A stretch of 64,000 nt of DNA from a bacterium (GCA_024742305.1 JANSYQ010000009.1:1-64000), one strand, 5' to 3'; positions 34,514 through 44,391 are shown, counted from the stretch's first letter. Notes: generated by a model from the sequence alone, not told the origin. A program made the numbers and translations.

Positions 34514-36061
34514 TTAATTTTTAACATTTTGAACGATGGTTTTCACGCATTTCATTCCGTCAATCGCCGCTGAGATGATTCCTCCAGCGTAACCGGCACC
34601 TTCCGCACAAGGATACAATCCAGCGACATCAGGATGTTGTAGATCTTCCCCTCGTGGAATTTGAACGGGAGAGGATGTTCTTGATTCTGGTGCGTGTAAA
34701 ACCGCTTCATTCGTGAGATATCCATTCAATTTTTGTCCAAAATCTTCAAATGCTTTGCGCAATCTTCGCGCTACGAGGTCGGGCAATACCTTGTTGAGAT
34801 CTACAGAAACCAATCCAGGTTGATACGATGAATTTGGTAATGTTTCTGATTTTTTACCTTTTACAAAATCGACCATGCGCTGTGCCGGTACCTTTTGAGT
34901 TTTTCCTCCGGCTTCCCAGCACGCTTGCTCCACCGATCGCTGAAAGTCCAAGCATACAAAAGGATTGGTAGGATCATCAAAATCCTCCGGGTGAATCTCT
35001 ACCACAATGCCCGAATTTGACGTAGGATTGTTTCTTTTGGATGGTGACCAACCGTTGGTTACTACTTCGCCGGGTTCTGTGGCACAAGGAGCAATTATTC
35101 CGCCGGGACACATACAAAACGAGTAAACTCCTCTCCCTTCCACTTGCGTAACCAAGGAGTAGCTTGCTGGTGGCAAGAAATCATCGCTCTGTCGTCCGTG
35201 ATACTGAATTTTGTTGATCAATTCTTGTGTATGTTCGATGCGCACTCCTAGAGCAAATGGCTTTGCTTTCAACTCCCATTTGTTTTCCTGAAATAATTTG
35301 AAAATATCGCGTGCTGAATGTCCTGTGGCAACAATCACATGATCGAAAGAATATTTCTCCTTATGGTTGATTTCAACTCCTGTAATGCGTCCTGATTCCG
35401 ATAAAAATTGCGTGACTTTACTTTCGAAATGCACTTCGCCGCCACATTCTTGAATTTTCTCGCGCATCGCAACGATTATTCTCGGCAAGACGTTCGTTCC
35501 AATATGAGGATGTGCATCCACCAAAATATCACGCTTCGCTCCAAAGTCTACAAACCATTCGAGGGCTTTTCGTACGTCGCCTCTTTTTTTGGATCGCGTG
35601 TACAACTTTCCATCCGAATACGTGCCTGCGCCGCCTTCTCCGAAGCAATAATTCGATTCTGGATTCACAATTCCCTCTTTATTCAGGGCTGCTAAATCAC
35701 GACGACGAGCACGAACATCTTTACCACGTTCAAAAATCACGGGTTTCCATCCAAGTTCAAGCGCTTGAAGAGCAGCAAATAATCCAGCAGGACCGGCGCC
35801 AACAATGGCTATTTTCTTCTTTGGGTCTACTTTAACAGGTGAAAACGATGGAGGATCAGGGTATGATTCTTCAGCTCCGATCACTTCAAACGAACCGTTG
35901 ATTTTAATGGCCTTCTTGCGCGCGTCGATAGATCGTTTTTTCCACCGAAATTGAAAACTGTCTTCTTCTAAGCGCAATTCTTTGGCAATGCGTGATTTTA
36001 GAAAGGCATCATCCTTCGCCTGTTCGGGCGTCATCTGAAATTGAACGGTTTGTGGAGTCAT
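34514..36061 (-). CDS. FAD-dependent dehydrogenase (COG2509 type)
   Basis: 515 aa. After about 85 residues that resemble the usual N-terminal extension of this family comes the Rossmann dinucleotide motif KIAIVGAGPAGLFAALQALE. Then come F-G-E-G-G-A-G-T-Y-S-D-G-K-L, VIVATGHSARDIF, VYSFCMCPGGIIAP and a final G-A-G-Y-A-G-G-I-I-S-A-A-I-D-G. The family consists of cytoplasmic flavoproteins of unknown physiological substrate. A TATCTTTG box lies 7 bp from the start codon. Confidence 0.9.
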   Translation of the reverse strand: MTPQTVQFQMTPEQAKDDAFLKSRIAKELRLEEDSFQFRWKKRSIDARKKAIKINGSFEVIGAEESYPDPPSFSPVKVDPKKKIAIVGAGPAGLFAALQALELGWKPVIFERGKDVRARRRDLAALNKEGIVNPESNYCFGEGGAGTYSDGKLYTRSKKRGDVRKALEWFVDFGAKRDILVDAHPHIGTNVLPRIIVAMREKIQECGGEVHFESKVTQFLSESGRITGVEINHKEKYSFDHVIVATGHSARDIFKLFQENKWELKAKPFALGVRIEHTQELINKIQYHGRQSDDFLPPASYSLVTQVEGRGVYSFCMCPGGIIAPCATEPGEVVTNGWSPSKRNNPTSNSGIVVEIHPEDFDDPTNPFVCLDFQRSVEQACWEAGGKTQKVPAQRMVDFVKGKKSETLPNSSYQPGLVSVDLNKVLPDLVARRLRKAFEDFGQKLNGYLTNEAVLHAPESRTSSPVQIPRGEDLQHPDVAGLYPCAEGAGYAGGIISAAIDGMKCVKTIVQNVKN

Positions 36062-36068
36062 AGCGTTG

Positions 36069-36076
36069 CAAAGATA
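36069..36076 (-). promoter_or_regulatory. -7 box next to the FAD dehydrogenase start
   Basis: Minus-strand TATCTTTG, exact TAnnTTTG, only 7 nt before the ATG at 36061. Confidence 0.5.
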
Positions 36077-36178
36077 AGGGAGATTTTGAGTGACTCGCTG
36101 GATTTAGATGATAAGGGTAAAAGTAGACGTGAAGACTTAGAACAACTTAAGAAGATAGTAACATATTATCAACATTTC

Positions 36179-36220
36179 TAGAATTTTACAATTATCTAAT
36201 TAGGCAATTGTCTAATTAGA
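36179..36220. repeat. AT-rich CAATTGTCTAATTAG repeat
   Basis: AGAATTTTACAATTATCTAA, TTAGGCAATTGTCTAATTAG: a near-duplicate of about 17 bp in the spacer between porT and the FAD dehydrogenase. Similar words recur at 59934-59963 and, less well, at 23796-23815. Confidence 0.5.
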
Positions 36221-36248
36221 GCAGTAAAAGTGAAAGATATGCGCAAAT

Positions 36249-36995
36249 CTACCCCTCAAAGATTAAAGAGAACCACCAAACCTTGTTATACAACCGATCA
36301 ATAGGTTGCGCAATGGCAGCATTGTCTTTAACATGAGCGTTTCGGAAACCGTGCTGATATTTGACTTCCATTCCGAATTTGAAGTAGGGCGCAAAGAATT
36401 CTACTCCGAAACCGAGTTGCCCACTCCAGTCATGACGATTTAACTTAATGAATGGATCAGTGAAATTCTGACTAGCATCTTGCTGTGATTGTAGATCAAG
36501 CGTATACTGACCTCCTACGAGAAAGTACGACGCAAAATTGTTCACGCGCAGCGTTCGGAACTGGAACATGAGTGGGAAATCCAAGTTGGTGGAACTGATG
36601 CGTTCTTGATTGAAAATTTCCGTGGTATCGTTGGGCATGAATGTATAATTCAAAATGCGCTCTTGAAACGAAAGTGTTGGAATAAAGCGCAATCTTACAA
36701 CTGGCGTTCCGAGTTTCATGGTTGTTACAATTCCGAGCTGTCCTCCCGGCGCAGACTGATTGGTCAAGGATGTGACCCCATACTGTTCGTATGCGTTTAA
36801 TTCGCGAAGCATAGTGAAGTCGGATGTGTTTCCGCCCAACATAAATCCAAAGTGCAACAACTTTTCATCAAAGCGCTTGTAGTTCTCCGGTTTTTGACGC
36901 TGAGAGAAGCTGTACGAGGAAATCAATAGGAAAATGAGTATCAATCTCATGACCTTTGAAACGCTCATAATATTTGAATATTGTCTTCTTTGCAT
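36249..36995 (-). CDS. porT: PorT family outer membrane beta-barrel protein (T9SS)
   Basis: 248 aa from the ATG at 36995; in-frame ATGs at 36968 and 36950 would give a shorter, more usual signal peptide (MRLILIFLLISSYSFSQ). The mature part shows the PorT pattern: KLLHFGFMLGGNTSDF, RFIPTLSFQERILNYTF, L-D-F-P-L-M-F-Q-F and a late GFGVEFFAPYFKFGMEVKYQHGF. PorT (SprT) is required for T9SS export of gliding adhesins and sorted proteins. Its placement 3 bp after ubiE is typical of Flavobacteriales. A likely substrate is the sorted protein at 23914. Confidence 0.92.
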   Translation of the reverse strand: MQRRQYSNIMSVSKVMRLILIFLLISSYSFSQRQKPENYKRFDEKLLHFGFMLGGNTSDFTMLRELNAYEQYGVTSLTNQSAPGGQLGIVTTMKLGTPVVRLRFIPTLSFQERILNYTFMPNDTTEIFNQERISSTNLDFPLMFQFRTLRVNNFASYFLVGGQYTLDLQSQQDASQNFTDPFIKLNRHDWSGQLGFGVEFFAPYFKFGMEVKYQHGFRNAHVKDNAAIAQPIDRLYNKVWWFSLIFEG

Positions 36996-36998
36996 ATC

Positions 36999-37742
36999 CT
37001 ATTTCGACCCCCAATAAATCGTAGCAATGCCGCCACTTACCAATTGGCTGTCCACATTTTTGTAACCCACTTTCGTCATGATATCTAAAAAATCTTGTCC
37101 TTCTGGAAACGCTTCTACCGACTCCGGCAAGTACTCGTACGCACGCTTATCCTTTGAAATCGTTTTCCCTAAGAATGGAATCACTCTTTTTGAGTAGAAT
37201 CCGAAAGTTTGTTTCACCGGAAACTTGCGCGGTTTAGAGAATTCAAGAATGATAGCTCTTCCTTCTGGTTTGAGTACGCGCAGCATATCCGTTAATCCTT
37301 TCTCCAAATTTTCATAGTTACGCACACCAAATCCTACGGTGAGCGCATCAAAACGATTGTCTTCAAAAGGCAACTTCTCAGAGTCTCCCAGTTGCATGGA
37401 TATAATGTTATCTACACCTTTTCGTTTCATCTTTTCGATGCCAACGTCCAGCATCCCTTGCGAGATATCCACTCCAATTATTTCTTCAGGCTTCAATTTT
37501 AATGCCGCAATGGCAAAATCGCCAGTTCCTGTAGCAATATCCAAAACGGATTTTGGCTTTACTTCTTGAAGCAATCGAATGGCTTTCTTACGCCAAATTT
37601 TGTCAATTCCCAGCGACAGGAAATGATTCAGAAAATCATATCGCTTGGAAATATTGTTGAACATCGTTGCGACTTCTTCTTTCTTCGAAGTATCGCGATC
37701 ATTGTACGGTTTTACTACTTTCTTTTCTTCCATCTTCTTCAC
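36999..37742 (-). CDS. ubiE: Demethylmenaquinone/ubiquinone methyltransferase UbiE/MenG
   Basis: 247 aa. It has [20 protein letters not shown], the SAM-binding [17 protein letters not shown] near residue 65, the second motif [20 protein letters not shown], and [11 protein letters not shown]. It catalyses the last methylation in menaquinone synthesis, the respiratory quinone of Bacteroidota. The gene is 4 bp after trkH and 3 bp before porT. Confidence 0.97.
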   Translation of the reverse strand: MKKMEEKKVVKPYNDRDTSKKEEVATMFNNISKRYDFLNHFLSLGIDKIWRKKAIRLLQEVKPKSVLDIATGTGDFAIAALKLKPEEIIGVDISQGMLDVGIEKMKRKGVDNIISMQLGDSEKLPFEDNRFDALTVGFGVRNYENLEKGLTDMLRVLKPEGRAIILEFSKPRKFPVKQTFGFYSKRVIPFLGKTISKDKRAYEYLPESVEAFPEGQDFLDIMTKVGYKNVDSQLVSGGIATIYWGSK

Positions 37743-37746
37743 TTTA

Positions 37747-39576
37747 TCAACCCACCATTGTATGTCCCGAAGGATACTTATAATTCTTACTCATTACGCG
37801 CTTCCCAACCAAATAAGCCAAGGTCAGCGTTCCAACACGACCAATAAACATGGCCACGATTAGTACAAATTTACCAACTGTACTTAACTCTGACGTAATT
37901 CCTGTTGATAAACCTACAGTACTGGCTGCAGAAACATGTTCAAATACAAGGTCCATGAAGTCGTATTTTCCTGAAGCCAGTAAATCCGCTTCACTTATCG
38001 CCAAAATAAACGGCCCAATAATATTTCCTATCACAAAGAATATGAAAATTGCGTAAGCCTTGAGAACTAAATCGTTGGAAATCGTTCTTTTGAACAGTTC
38101 CGTATGCTTCTTTCCTTTGATCGTAGATAGTACCGATGCCCACAAAATCGCAAAGGTAGACGTTCGAATACCCCCGCCGGCTGAACCAGAGGAAGCTCCA
38201 ATAAACATCAAAAAGAGAAAGATGATCAACACGGGAACACTCAAGGCTGCAGTATCTACTACATTAAATCCGGCATTACGCGTCGTCATGGATTCAAAAA
38301 GAGCCGTCACTACCATATCCAAGGTATTCTTTCCTTCCATGGTTCCATCCCACTCGAAAATAAAGAAGACAGCCGCCCCCAACAGCAAGAGACCTAAGGT
38401 GAAATACAAGGATATTTTCGTCCCAAACTCAAAGCTTTTCCATGGTGTACGCATTCGTTGACGAATCCGACGAATTTCGAAGACATCAAAAACATAAATC
38501 ATCCCAAAACCTCCAAGGAAGAATAGAATAAGGACCACTGTATGAACGAAGGTATTATGTATTACATCGGGATGCATCAAACCACCGTTTAAAGTAGAGA
38601 GTCCGGCGTTATTAAAGCCTGAAATCCCATGGAAAACCGATTGAAAAAAGCGCTCTCCGGTATCTGCGAAAACACCCTGATTTCCAAAACCGATAAATAG
38701 CAACACGATGCCAATCACCTCGAAAGCTGTTGCCCAAAGAACGATTTTTGCCAGCATCGACTTCGCTTTTAAAATAGAGTCACGATTCACAAAATCTTCT
38801 ATTACTTCGTGGTACTTAATTCCTACTCCGAATTTTGCCACCACAAGCATCAATGCCCCGAAGGCAATGGTGTTCAAACCTCCCAGTTTGATTAAAACCA
38901 TCACAACTACCTGCCCTTTGAAGGTGAGCGTTTCGGCTACATCTACCGTGGATAACCCCGTAACACTCACGGATGACATTGACAAGAACAACGAGTCAGT
39001 AAAGGGCAATCCACCTTTGACAGTTGACATCTCCGGGAGCATAAGAAGCAACCCACCGATGAGTGTCATTAAGGAAATGGAAATCGTAAATAGCCATCCC
39101 GGGTGAATCTTCATCCAAGGTTTGAAATTCCGCTGTTTGAAGAGGTTGTTAAGGATGATAATAAATATATATAACTGAACGAATATCGTGGAGAATGTCC
39201 CAAACTCATCAAACCCAATGGATTGAAAAACGGGTTCCAAAATCATTCCGTCGAAGAGGTTGTAGGCGATTCCTTCGACCAATAAAATGGTAATAATGAT
39301 GCCTTCGAACCAGTTATCCTTTATGAATTGCCGTGGATTGAAATCGTAAACAAACTTGATAAGGAAACGCGCAATGTAGAATCCGAAACTTGCCTGAATT
39401 ATTGAGAAACACATAGCTTCTGCCTCAGGTGTGATGTGGAATCCGTATAGGTAAATGAGTACACCAATAGCAGTAAGCGACACTAGAACGTTCAAAAAAG
39501 TCAATGCTCTCAGAACACCGGGTTTTGAATCATAAATCAACAAATTGATCCGCTCTCTCAGGTCGCGTATCCTCAT
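37747..39576 (-). CDS. TrkH/KtrB-type potassium transporter
   Basis: 609 aa with about 12 membrane helices. The four selectivity-type pore loops include [10 protein letters not shown] near residue 200, GFNNAGLST near 324 and [11 protein letters not shown] near 437. A wide family region ([15 protein letters not shown]) follows. The first 140 residues form an extra N-terminal helix bundle not found in short KtrB proteins. No TrkA/KtrA regulatory gene is adjacent. It overlaps the heptose kinase gene by 4 nt. Confidence 0.92.
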   Translation of the reverse strand: MRIRDLRERINLLIYDSKPGVLRALTFLNVLVSLTAIGVLIYLYGFHITPEAEAMCFSIIQASFGFYIARFLIKFVYDFNPRQFIKDNWFEGIIITILLVEGIAYNLFDGMILEPVFQSIGFDEFGTFSTIFVQLYIFIIILNNLFKQRNFKPWMKIHPGWLFTISISLMTLIGGLLLMLPEMSTVKGGLPFTDSLFLSMSSVSVTGLSTVDVAETLTFKGQVVVMVLIKLGGLNTIAFGALMLVVAKFGVGIKYHEVIEDFVNRDSILKAKSMLAKIVLWATAFEVIGIVLLFIGFGNQGVFADTGERFFQSVFHGISGFNNAGLSTLNGGLMHPDVIHNTFVHTVVLILFFLGGFGMIYVFDVFEIRRIRQRMRTPWKSFEFGTKISLYFTLGLLLLGAAVFFIFEWDGTMEGKNTLDMVVTALFESMTTRNAGFNVVDTAALSVPVLIIFLFLMFIGASSGSAGGGIRTSTFAILWASVLSTIKGKKHTELFKRTISNDLVLKAYAIFIFFVIGNIIGPFILAISEADLLASGKYDFMDLVFEHVSAASTVGLSTGITSELSTVGKFVLIVAMFIGRVGTLTLAYLVGKRVMSKNYKYPSGHTMVG

Positions 39577-40559
39577 GCTTCTTGTAATTTCTCGATTTCG
39601 GCCTGCAATTGCTTTTTATCAACAGGAACCACACCACTGCGTTCACAGACCAGTCCGCCTGCCAAATTTGCCCATTCTGCAACTTCTCGAATTTCCATTC
39701 CGGCAGCCAAGCAAGCAGTAGCTACGGAAATTACGGTGTCCCCCGCTCCACTTACATCAGAAATGTTTCGAATGTGTGCAGGAACATAGTGCTTCGCACC
39801 AGTATTTCGGATAAAGACACCATGCTCCGAGAGCGTCACAAAGCTAATTTCGTTCTGCAATCGTGCTTCCATTTCTTCAATGGCGTCTTCAAATATTTTT
39901 TCTTTTGGTAATAAATCCGCGTCGATGTTGAGCCCCTCCTTCAATTCCTTCAAGTTAGGTTTGAACATCGTTACGTTCTTGTAGGAGAAGAAGTTCTCTT
40001 TTTTGGGATCGACGGTGGTAATCACTCCTTTCTCACGTGCCATTTTAATGACTTCCCCAATTACGCGCTCCGTCAACACTCCCTTGTTGTAATCTTCAAA
40101 AATGATTGCATCTATATCTCGCAAATGCTTGGCTACATTGGCAATCACTTGGTCCTCCTCCGCGGAAGTCAGGGGAGCAATAATTTCATCGTCGATTCGA
40201 AGTAACTGTTGGTGATTTCCAATAACGCGGGTTTTCACCGTGGTTTTTCGATCGGAACTCTGCTCCATCCCCGAAGTAACCATGCCCGCTTCTTCCATAA
40301 GATTCAAAAGATCGCTTCCACCTTCATCATTTCCAATTACACTTGTCAAAATCGGTGTTACACCCAAAGCTGCAAGGTTCAGTGCTACGTTGGCAGCACC
40401 GCCTAATCTTCGCGTACGATGTTTCAGATTGACAATGGGTACTGGTGCTTCCGGACTGACACGTGTTACGCGACCTTCCACGTAGGCGTCAATCATGACA
40501 TCACCGATAACGAGAATTCGTAAGGAATCGAATTTTGAAAATATGGTGGATACGTCCAT
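39573..40559 (-). CDS. PfkB-family kinase, D-glycero-beta-D-manno-heptose-7-phosphate kinase-like
   Basis: 328 aa. It carries RRLGGAANVALNLAALG near residue 50 and the C-terminal ATP/anion-hole motif D-V-S-G-A-G-D-T-V near residue 268, as in the kinase half of HldE (RfaE). The fused nucleotidyltransferase half is absent, so the second step must be encoded elsewhere. It phosphorylates heptose-7-phosphate for ADP-heptose, an LPS core precursor, if the assignment holds. It overlaps trkH (4 nt) and the aminotransferase (1 nt). Confidence 0.88.
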   Translation of the reverse strand: MDVSTIFSKFDSLRILVIGDVMIDAYVEGRVTRVSPEAPVPIVNLKHRTRRLGGAANVALNLAALGVTPILTSVIGNDEGGSDLLNLMEEAGMVTSGMEQSSDRKTTVKTRVIGNHQQLLRIDDEIIAPLTSAEEDQVIANVAKHLRDIDAIIFEDYNKGVLTERVIGEVIKMAREKGVITTVDPKKENFFSYKNVTMFKPNLKELKEGLNIDADLLPKEKIFEDAIEEMEARLQNEISFVTLSEHGVFIRNTGAKHYVPAHIRNISDVSGAGDTVISVATACLAAGMEIREVAEWANLAGGLVCERSGVVPVDKKQLQAEIEKLQEA

Positions 40560-41752
40560 TACTTCAACTTTTCAAGCGCCACTTTCAATCGGCGCATTGC
40601 CTCCGTGAGTGTTTCCTCGGAAGCAGCATAAGAAATACGAATGCAGTTCGGGTCACCAAATGCTTCCCCTGAAACCAATGCTACAAGTGCTTCGTTCAAG
40701 AGGTACATGGCTAAATCGTTGGCATCCTGAATTTTCTGTCCATCGAATTCCTTTCCGTAAAAGTACGAAACATCAGGAAAAACGTAGAATGCGCCTCCCG
40801 GAACGTTTGCCTTAACCCCTTCAATTTGACTTAGCGCATCCAAAACCAAGGATCTTCTCGATTCAAAAGCTTTCACCATATCTGCAACTTCACTCGGATC
40901 AGCGTCCATAGCTGCGATTACCGCGCGTTGAGTAATGGAACATGTTCCTGAGGTAAATTGCCCCTGAATTTTAGAACAAGCTTTCGCGATTTCCGTGTTC
41001 GCTCCGATGTAGCCAAGTCGCCAACCGGTCATTGCCCACGCTTTGGAAACACCATTTACAGTAACTACTTGATTTTTTACGTCTTCAAATTGTGCCAAAC
41101 TCTCGTGTTTCGACCCAAAATTGATGTGCTCGTAGATTTCATCGCAAATCACCACCATGTTGGGGTACTTAACAATAACATCTGCCAAATCGCGCAATTC
41201 CTCTTTACTGTAAACCGATCCCGTTGGATTACATGGTGTCGAGAAAATCATCATTTTCGTTTTCGGCGTAATAGCTGCTTCTAGTTGAGCACCCGTAATC
41301 TTAAAATCAGTTTCAATTCCCGCACTCACCGTAACGACGTTTCCTTCCGCCACCCGAACGATTTCTTTGTAAGAAACCCAGTATGGCACTGGAATAACGA
41401 CATCATCGCCAGGATTTACGATGCTTAAAACTGTGTTGGCAATGGATTGCTTGGCACCCGTTGACACAACAATTTGGTCCGGCGAGTAATCGAGGTTGTT
41501 ATCGCGTTTGAACTTTCGGGAAATGGCCTCACGGAGGTCCAAATACCCAGGAACTGGCGTATAGGTGGTGAAATTATCATCCATCCCTTGCTTCGCTGCA
41601 TCCTTAATGAAATCAGGCGTGTGAAAGTCGGGTTCTCCCAAACTCAATGAGATCACATCTTTGCCTTGAGCGCGCAACTCTCTACTCTTCTGAGACATTG
41701 CAATCGTTGCAGATTCCTCCATGGACTGCAGTCGTTCCGATAGTTCTATCAT
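40559..41752 (-). CDS. Class I PLP-dependent aminotransferase (aspartate aminotransferase-like)
   Basis: 397 aa. The fold-type I signature is complete: L-G-E-P-D-F-H-T near residue 38, S-T-P-C-N-P-T-G, V-I-C-D-E-I-Y and the Schiff-base lysine Lys237 in S-K-A-W-A-M-T-G-W-R-L-G. It moves amino groups between aspartate (or a related amino acid) and 2-oxoglutarate. It heads the tightly packed chain with hldE-like kinase, trkH, ubiE and porT. A -7 box (TAGCTTTG) lies 28 bp upstream. Confidence 0.92.
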   Translation of the reverse strand: MIELSERLQSMEESATIAMSQKSRELRAQGKDVISLSLGEPDFHTPDFIKDAAKQGMDDNFTTYTPVPGYLDLREAISRKFKRDNNLDYSPDQIVVSTGAKQSIANTVLSIVNPGDDVVIPVPYWVSYKEIVRVAEGNVVTVSAGIETDFKITGAQLEAAITPKTKMMIFSTPCNPTGSVYSKEELRDLADVIVKYPNMVVICDEIYEHINFGSKHESLAQFEDVKNQVVTVNGVSKAWAMTGWRLGYIGANTEIAKACSKIQGQFTSGTCSITQRAVIAAMDADPSEVADMVKAFESRRSLVLDALSQIEGVKANVPGGAFYVFPDVSYFYGKEFDGQKIQDANDLAMYLLNEALVALVSGEAFGDPNCIRISYAASEETLTEAMRRLKVALEKLK

Positions 41753-41780
41753 TTCTTTCGCTTGCGTTTAATACAAAGTA

Positions 41781-41788
41781 CAAAGCTA
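41781..41788 (-). promoter_or_regulatory. -7 box of the aminotransferase-porT chain
   Basis: Minus-strand TAGCTTTG matches TAnnTTTG exactly, 28 bp upstream of the start at 41752. No properly spaced TTG. Confidence 0.4.
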
Positions 41789-41915
41789 TAATAAAGTCAA
41801 GACAGGTAGAAGTAAATTCACGCAAAAACGCCGCTTTTTTGCAAGTTGAAATGTGAATAAAATCAAACGCCTTACAATCGTTAGGTGAACCGAATGCCGT
41901 AAATTCGCATTTGAT

Positions 41916-42746
41916 ATGAGTGATGAAGACTTTATCGATGTTGAAAAGCTGATTGCCAGCAAGAACCCGAAGACGCTGAAACGCACACCTCGCTTTGTGA
42001 TCAGTTATCTGAAGTATATTTTGCATCAGGCTGAAATTAATGCGTTCATTGCCGACCATGCTCACATAAAAAATGCCGAGTGGTGCCAAGCCGTGGTGGA
42101 TTATTTCGATATCACGATAAACGTTCGACACATTGAGCGCATTCCGAAAGATGGAAAGATTGTTCTAGCGATGAATCATCCGTTGGGCGGGATGGATGCC
42201 ATGATCTTGGTTTCTGCTCTCAAGGATCATCGAAAAGATTTAAAATTCATCGTGAACGATCTATTGATGAACTTGGACCCGATGAAAGAGATGTTTGTCG
42301 GAGTTGATAAAATCAACAAAAATAGAGCGTCTGTGCGTGAGCAAATCAAGGAACTTTTCCAATCGGATGAAGCAGTTTGTATTTTTCCGGCAGGACTTGT
42401 AAGTCGTAAGCAAAAAGGAGAAGTGAAAGATTTGGTTTGGAAGAAAACATTCGTAACTTATTCGAAAGAATTCAACCGAACAATAGTTCCAATATACATT
42501 GACGGCCGATTGTCGCGATTCTTTTACGGACTTTCCAATATTCGTGGCAAACTTGGCATCAAGACCAACATTGAAATGTTGTATCTTGCTAATGAATTGT
42601 TCAAACAACGAGATCGTCATTTTGAATTTGTTGTTGGAGAACCTATTCCCGCCACTGAACTGGATCCTTCTGTTGAAGACACGGAACTAGCACAGCAGAT
42701 TAAAGAAAAAGTCTACGACTTACGAAAAGAACTAAACAATGGATAA
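41916..42746 (+). CDS. Lysophospholipid/ornithine-lipid type O-acyltransferase (GlsA/OlsA-like)
   Basis: 276 aa. The PlsC motif is N-H-P-L-G-G-M-D (His88, Asp94), with five residues between His and Asp instead of the common four; this form occurs in the hemolysin-type acyltransferase group. A second motif C-I-F-P-A-G-L-V-S is near residue 154. It would add a second acyl chain to a lyso-aminolipid. The gene overlaps the GNAT acyltransferase gene by 8 nt. In Bacteroides such a pair (glsB, glsA) makes glycine lipids; the match here rests on order and family. Confidence 0.88.
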   Translation: MSDEDFIDVEKLIASKNPKTLKRTPRFVISYLKYILHQAEINAFIADHAHIKNAEWCQAVVDYFDITINVRHIERIPKDGKIVLAMNHPLGGMDAMILVSALKDHRKDLKFIVNDLLMNLDPMKEMFVGVDKINKNRASVREQIKELFQSDEAVCIFPAGLVSRKQKGEVKDLVWKKTFVTYSKEFNRTIVPIYIDGRLSRFFYGLSNIRGKLGIKTNIEMLYLANELFKQRDRHFEFVVGEPIPATELDPSVEDTELAQQIKEKVYDLRKELNNG

Positions 42747-43662
42747 CATCATTCCCCCCATAGACAGAGAGCTTCTAAAAAGCGAACTTTCGAAAGATTT
42801 ATTTCTGAGAAAAACGCGAAAGGGAGGAAATGAAATATACGCAGTAAACTTTCACAACGCCCCGAATGTCGTCCGCGAAGTAGGCCGATTGCGAGAAGTA
42901 TCCTTTCGAAAGGGCGGAGGCGGAACAGGAAAGGCACTAGATATAGATGATTATGATACTTCAGAGAAGTGCTACGATCAATTAATTGTTTGGTCGCCTG
43001 AAGATGAGGAAATCATTGGCGGTTATCGCTACATCCTTTGTAACAAGGTTTTGAACGATGAGTCGGAGAAGTTGGAACTTTCCACAGCGAATTACTTTCA
43101 GTTCAGCGAGGAGTTTGTTCGTTCATACCTACCGAATACGATTGAATTAGGACGTAGTTGGGTTCAGCCAAACTTTCAACCTGCCATAAATCCAAGGAAA
43201 GGTCTTTTCGCATTGGACAATATTTGGGACGGATTGGGCGCTATCGTATTGAACCACCCGGAAATAAAATACTTCTTCGGAAAAGTGACAATGTACCCTT
43301 CCTATAATACAGAAGCGCGCGATTTCCTTCTGCATTTTATGCACCATTATTTCCCAGATCGAGATCATTTGATGCATGCACATCACCAACTCCAGCAATC
43401 GTATGACAAGGCAGCGTTTGATGCTATCTTGGAGGGACTTGACTTCAAGGAGGGATTTAAAAAATTGAATGCTTTTGTACGAGAACGCGGCGAGTTCATT
43501 CCACCGTTGGTAAATATTTACATGAACCTGTCGCCTACGATGAAAACCTTCGGCACTGCTGTAAACCCCGAATTTGGAAGCGTAGAGGAAACAGCCATAT
43601 TAGTGACCCTAGACGATATTTACGAAGACAAGAAGGAGCGTCACATGCAGATTGAGGAGTAG
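42739..43662 (+). CDS. GNAT-type N-acyltransferase (GlsB/OlsB-like)
   Basis: 307 aa. It shows the OlsB/hemolysin-type acyl-ACP N-acyltransferase pattern: VREVGRLREVSFRKGGGGTG near residue 40, DIDDYDT, IIGGYRYILCN and ELGRSWVQPNFQ near residue 136. Such enzymes transfer 3-hydroxy fatty acids from acyl-ACP to the amino group of glycine or ornithine. It overlaps the preceding PlsC-type gene, so both steps of one aminolipid pathway are likely made from one transcript. Glycine-lipid synthesis is the best guess for this phylum. Confidence 0.88.
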   Translation: MDNIIPPIDRELLKSELSKDLFLRKTRKGGNEIYAVNFHNAPNVVREVGRLREVSFRKGGGGTGKALDIDDYDTSEKCYDQLIVWSPEDEEIIGGYRYILCNKVLNDESEKLELSTANYFQFSEEFVRSYLPNTIELGRSWVQPNFQPAINPRKGLFALDNIWDGLGAIVLNHPEIKYFFGKVTMYPSYNTEARDFLLHFMHHYFPDRDHLMHAHHQLQQSYDKAAFDAILEGLDFKEGFKKLNAFVRERGEFIPPLVNIYMNLSPTMKTFGTAVNPEFGSVEETAILVTLDDIYEDKKERHMQIEE

Positions 43663-43666
43663 TCTT

Positions 43667-43693
43667 TAGACGCTAGATATTCAGACGCTAGAC
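43667..43693. repeat. AGACGCTAGA tandem repeat
   Basis: TAGACGCTAGATATTCAGAC then GCTAGAC: two copies of AGACGCTAGA 15 bp apart in the convergent gap. Confidence 0.5.
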
Positions 43694-43724
43694 TCTCGAC
43701 CAGAATTACTCTTACATTTACGCA

Positions 43725-44351
43725 TCATTCTTGCTCAGAAGTCTCTAAAATCATCACGGATTGATAGAAAAATCCTTCAAAAGCTTTCGTCGCGCACATG
43801 AACCAATAACGGTCTTCCATGTAAAACTTCGGTTGAAAATACCACGGAGCGTACGAATTCATGCTATACCTTCCAGTTTCATTTTTTAAAACGATTATAT
43901 CGGTGTTTGCATCGGTAATCATGATCATGACGGTATCACTACTTTCATCAAGTGCCAAGATTCCATCAATACTGCTCTTTTCCCAATTAGCCATATTCAG
44001 GGTATCAAAGCCATTTACAACTTTCAAAAGTTCTTCTTGCGACTTCTTCAACTTTTGCCGTTTTGTTTTGAATTTCGTTTGCTCATGGCGCCTTTCTCCT
44101 TTGTACGAAACATCTAAGTGCCAAGCATTCCACTTGTCATCTTTCCTCCCAAATACAAGCGCATTGTAATTCCTTGACCACACACTCGATGTTGTAGCGT
44201 AGATATAGCAATCAAATTTTTGCACGTATTTCTCAATTTCAGGTCGCTCTTTATCATCTGCAAAACTTGAATCTAACTCAAGAGAAACAATATCCTGCCC
44301 GTTGCATAGAGTTGGAAGCAGACAAATCAAAATAAAAACAAATCGATACAT
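43725..44351 (-). CDS. Exported hypothetical protein
   Basis: 208 aa. The signal peptide is MYRFVFILICLLPTLCNGQ. The mature part has no membrane helix, is rich in aromatic residues, and contains the basic segment KGERRHEQTKFKTKRQKLKK. No family is recognised. It stands alone between the glycine-lipid pair and the sigma factor terminator. Confidence 0.65.
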   Translation of the reverse strand: MYRFVFILICLLPTLCNGQDIVSLELDSSFADDKERPEIEKYVQKFDCYIYATTSSVWSRNYNALVFGRKDDKWNAWHLDVSYKGERRHEQTKFKTKRQKLKKSQEELLKVVNGFDTLNMANWEKSSIDGILALDESSDTVMIMITDANTDIIVLKNETGRYSMNSYAPWYFQPKFYMEDRYWFMCATKAFEGFFYQSVMILETSEQE

Positions 44352-44391
44352 AGAAACTTGATGCTAAACGGAGCGATTTCCACAAAACAAG

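Noticed and set aside
41811-41840. GCAAAAA/TTTTTTGC hairpin before the acyltransferase as terminator
   Set aside because: The stem is nearly all A-T and lacks a following T run in either useful direction.
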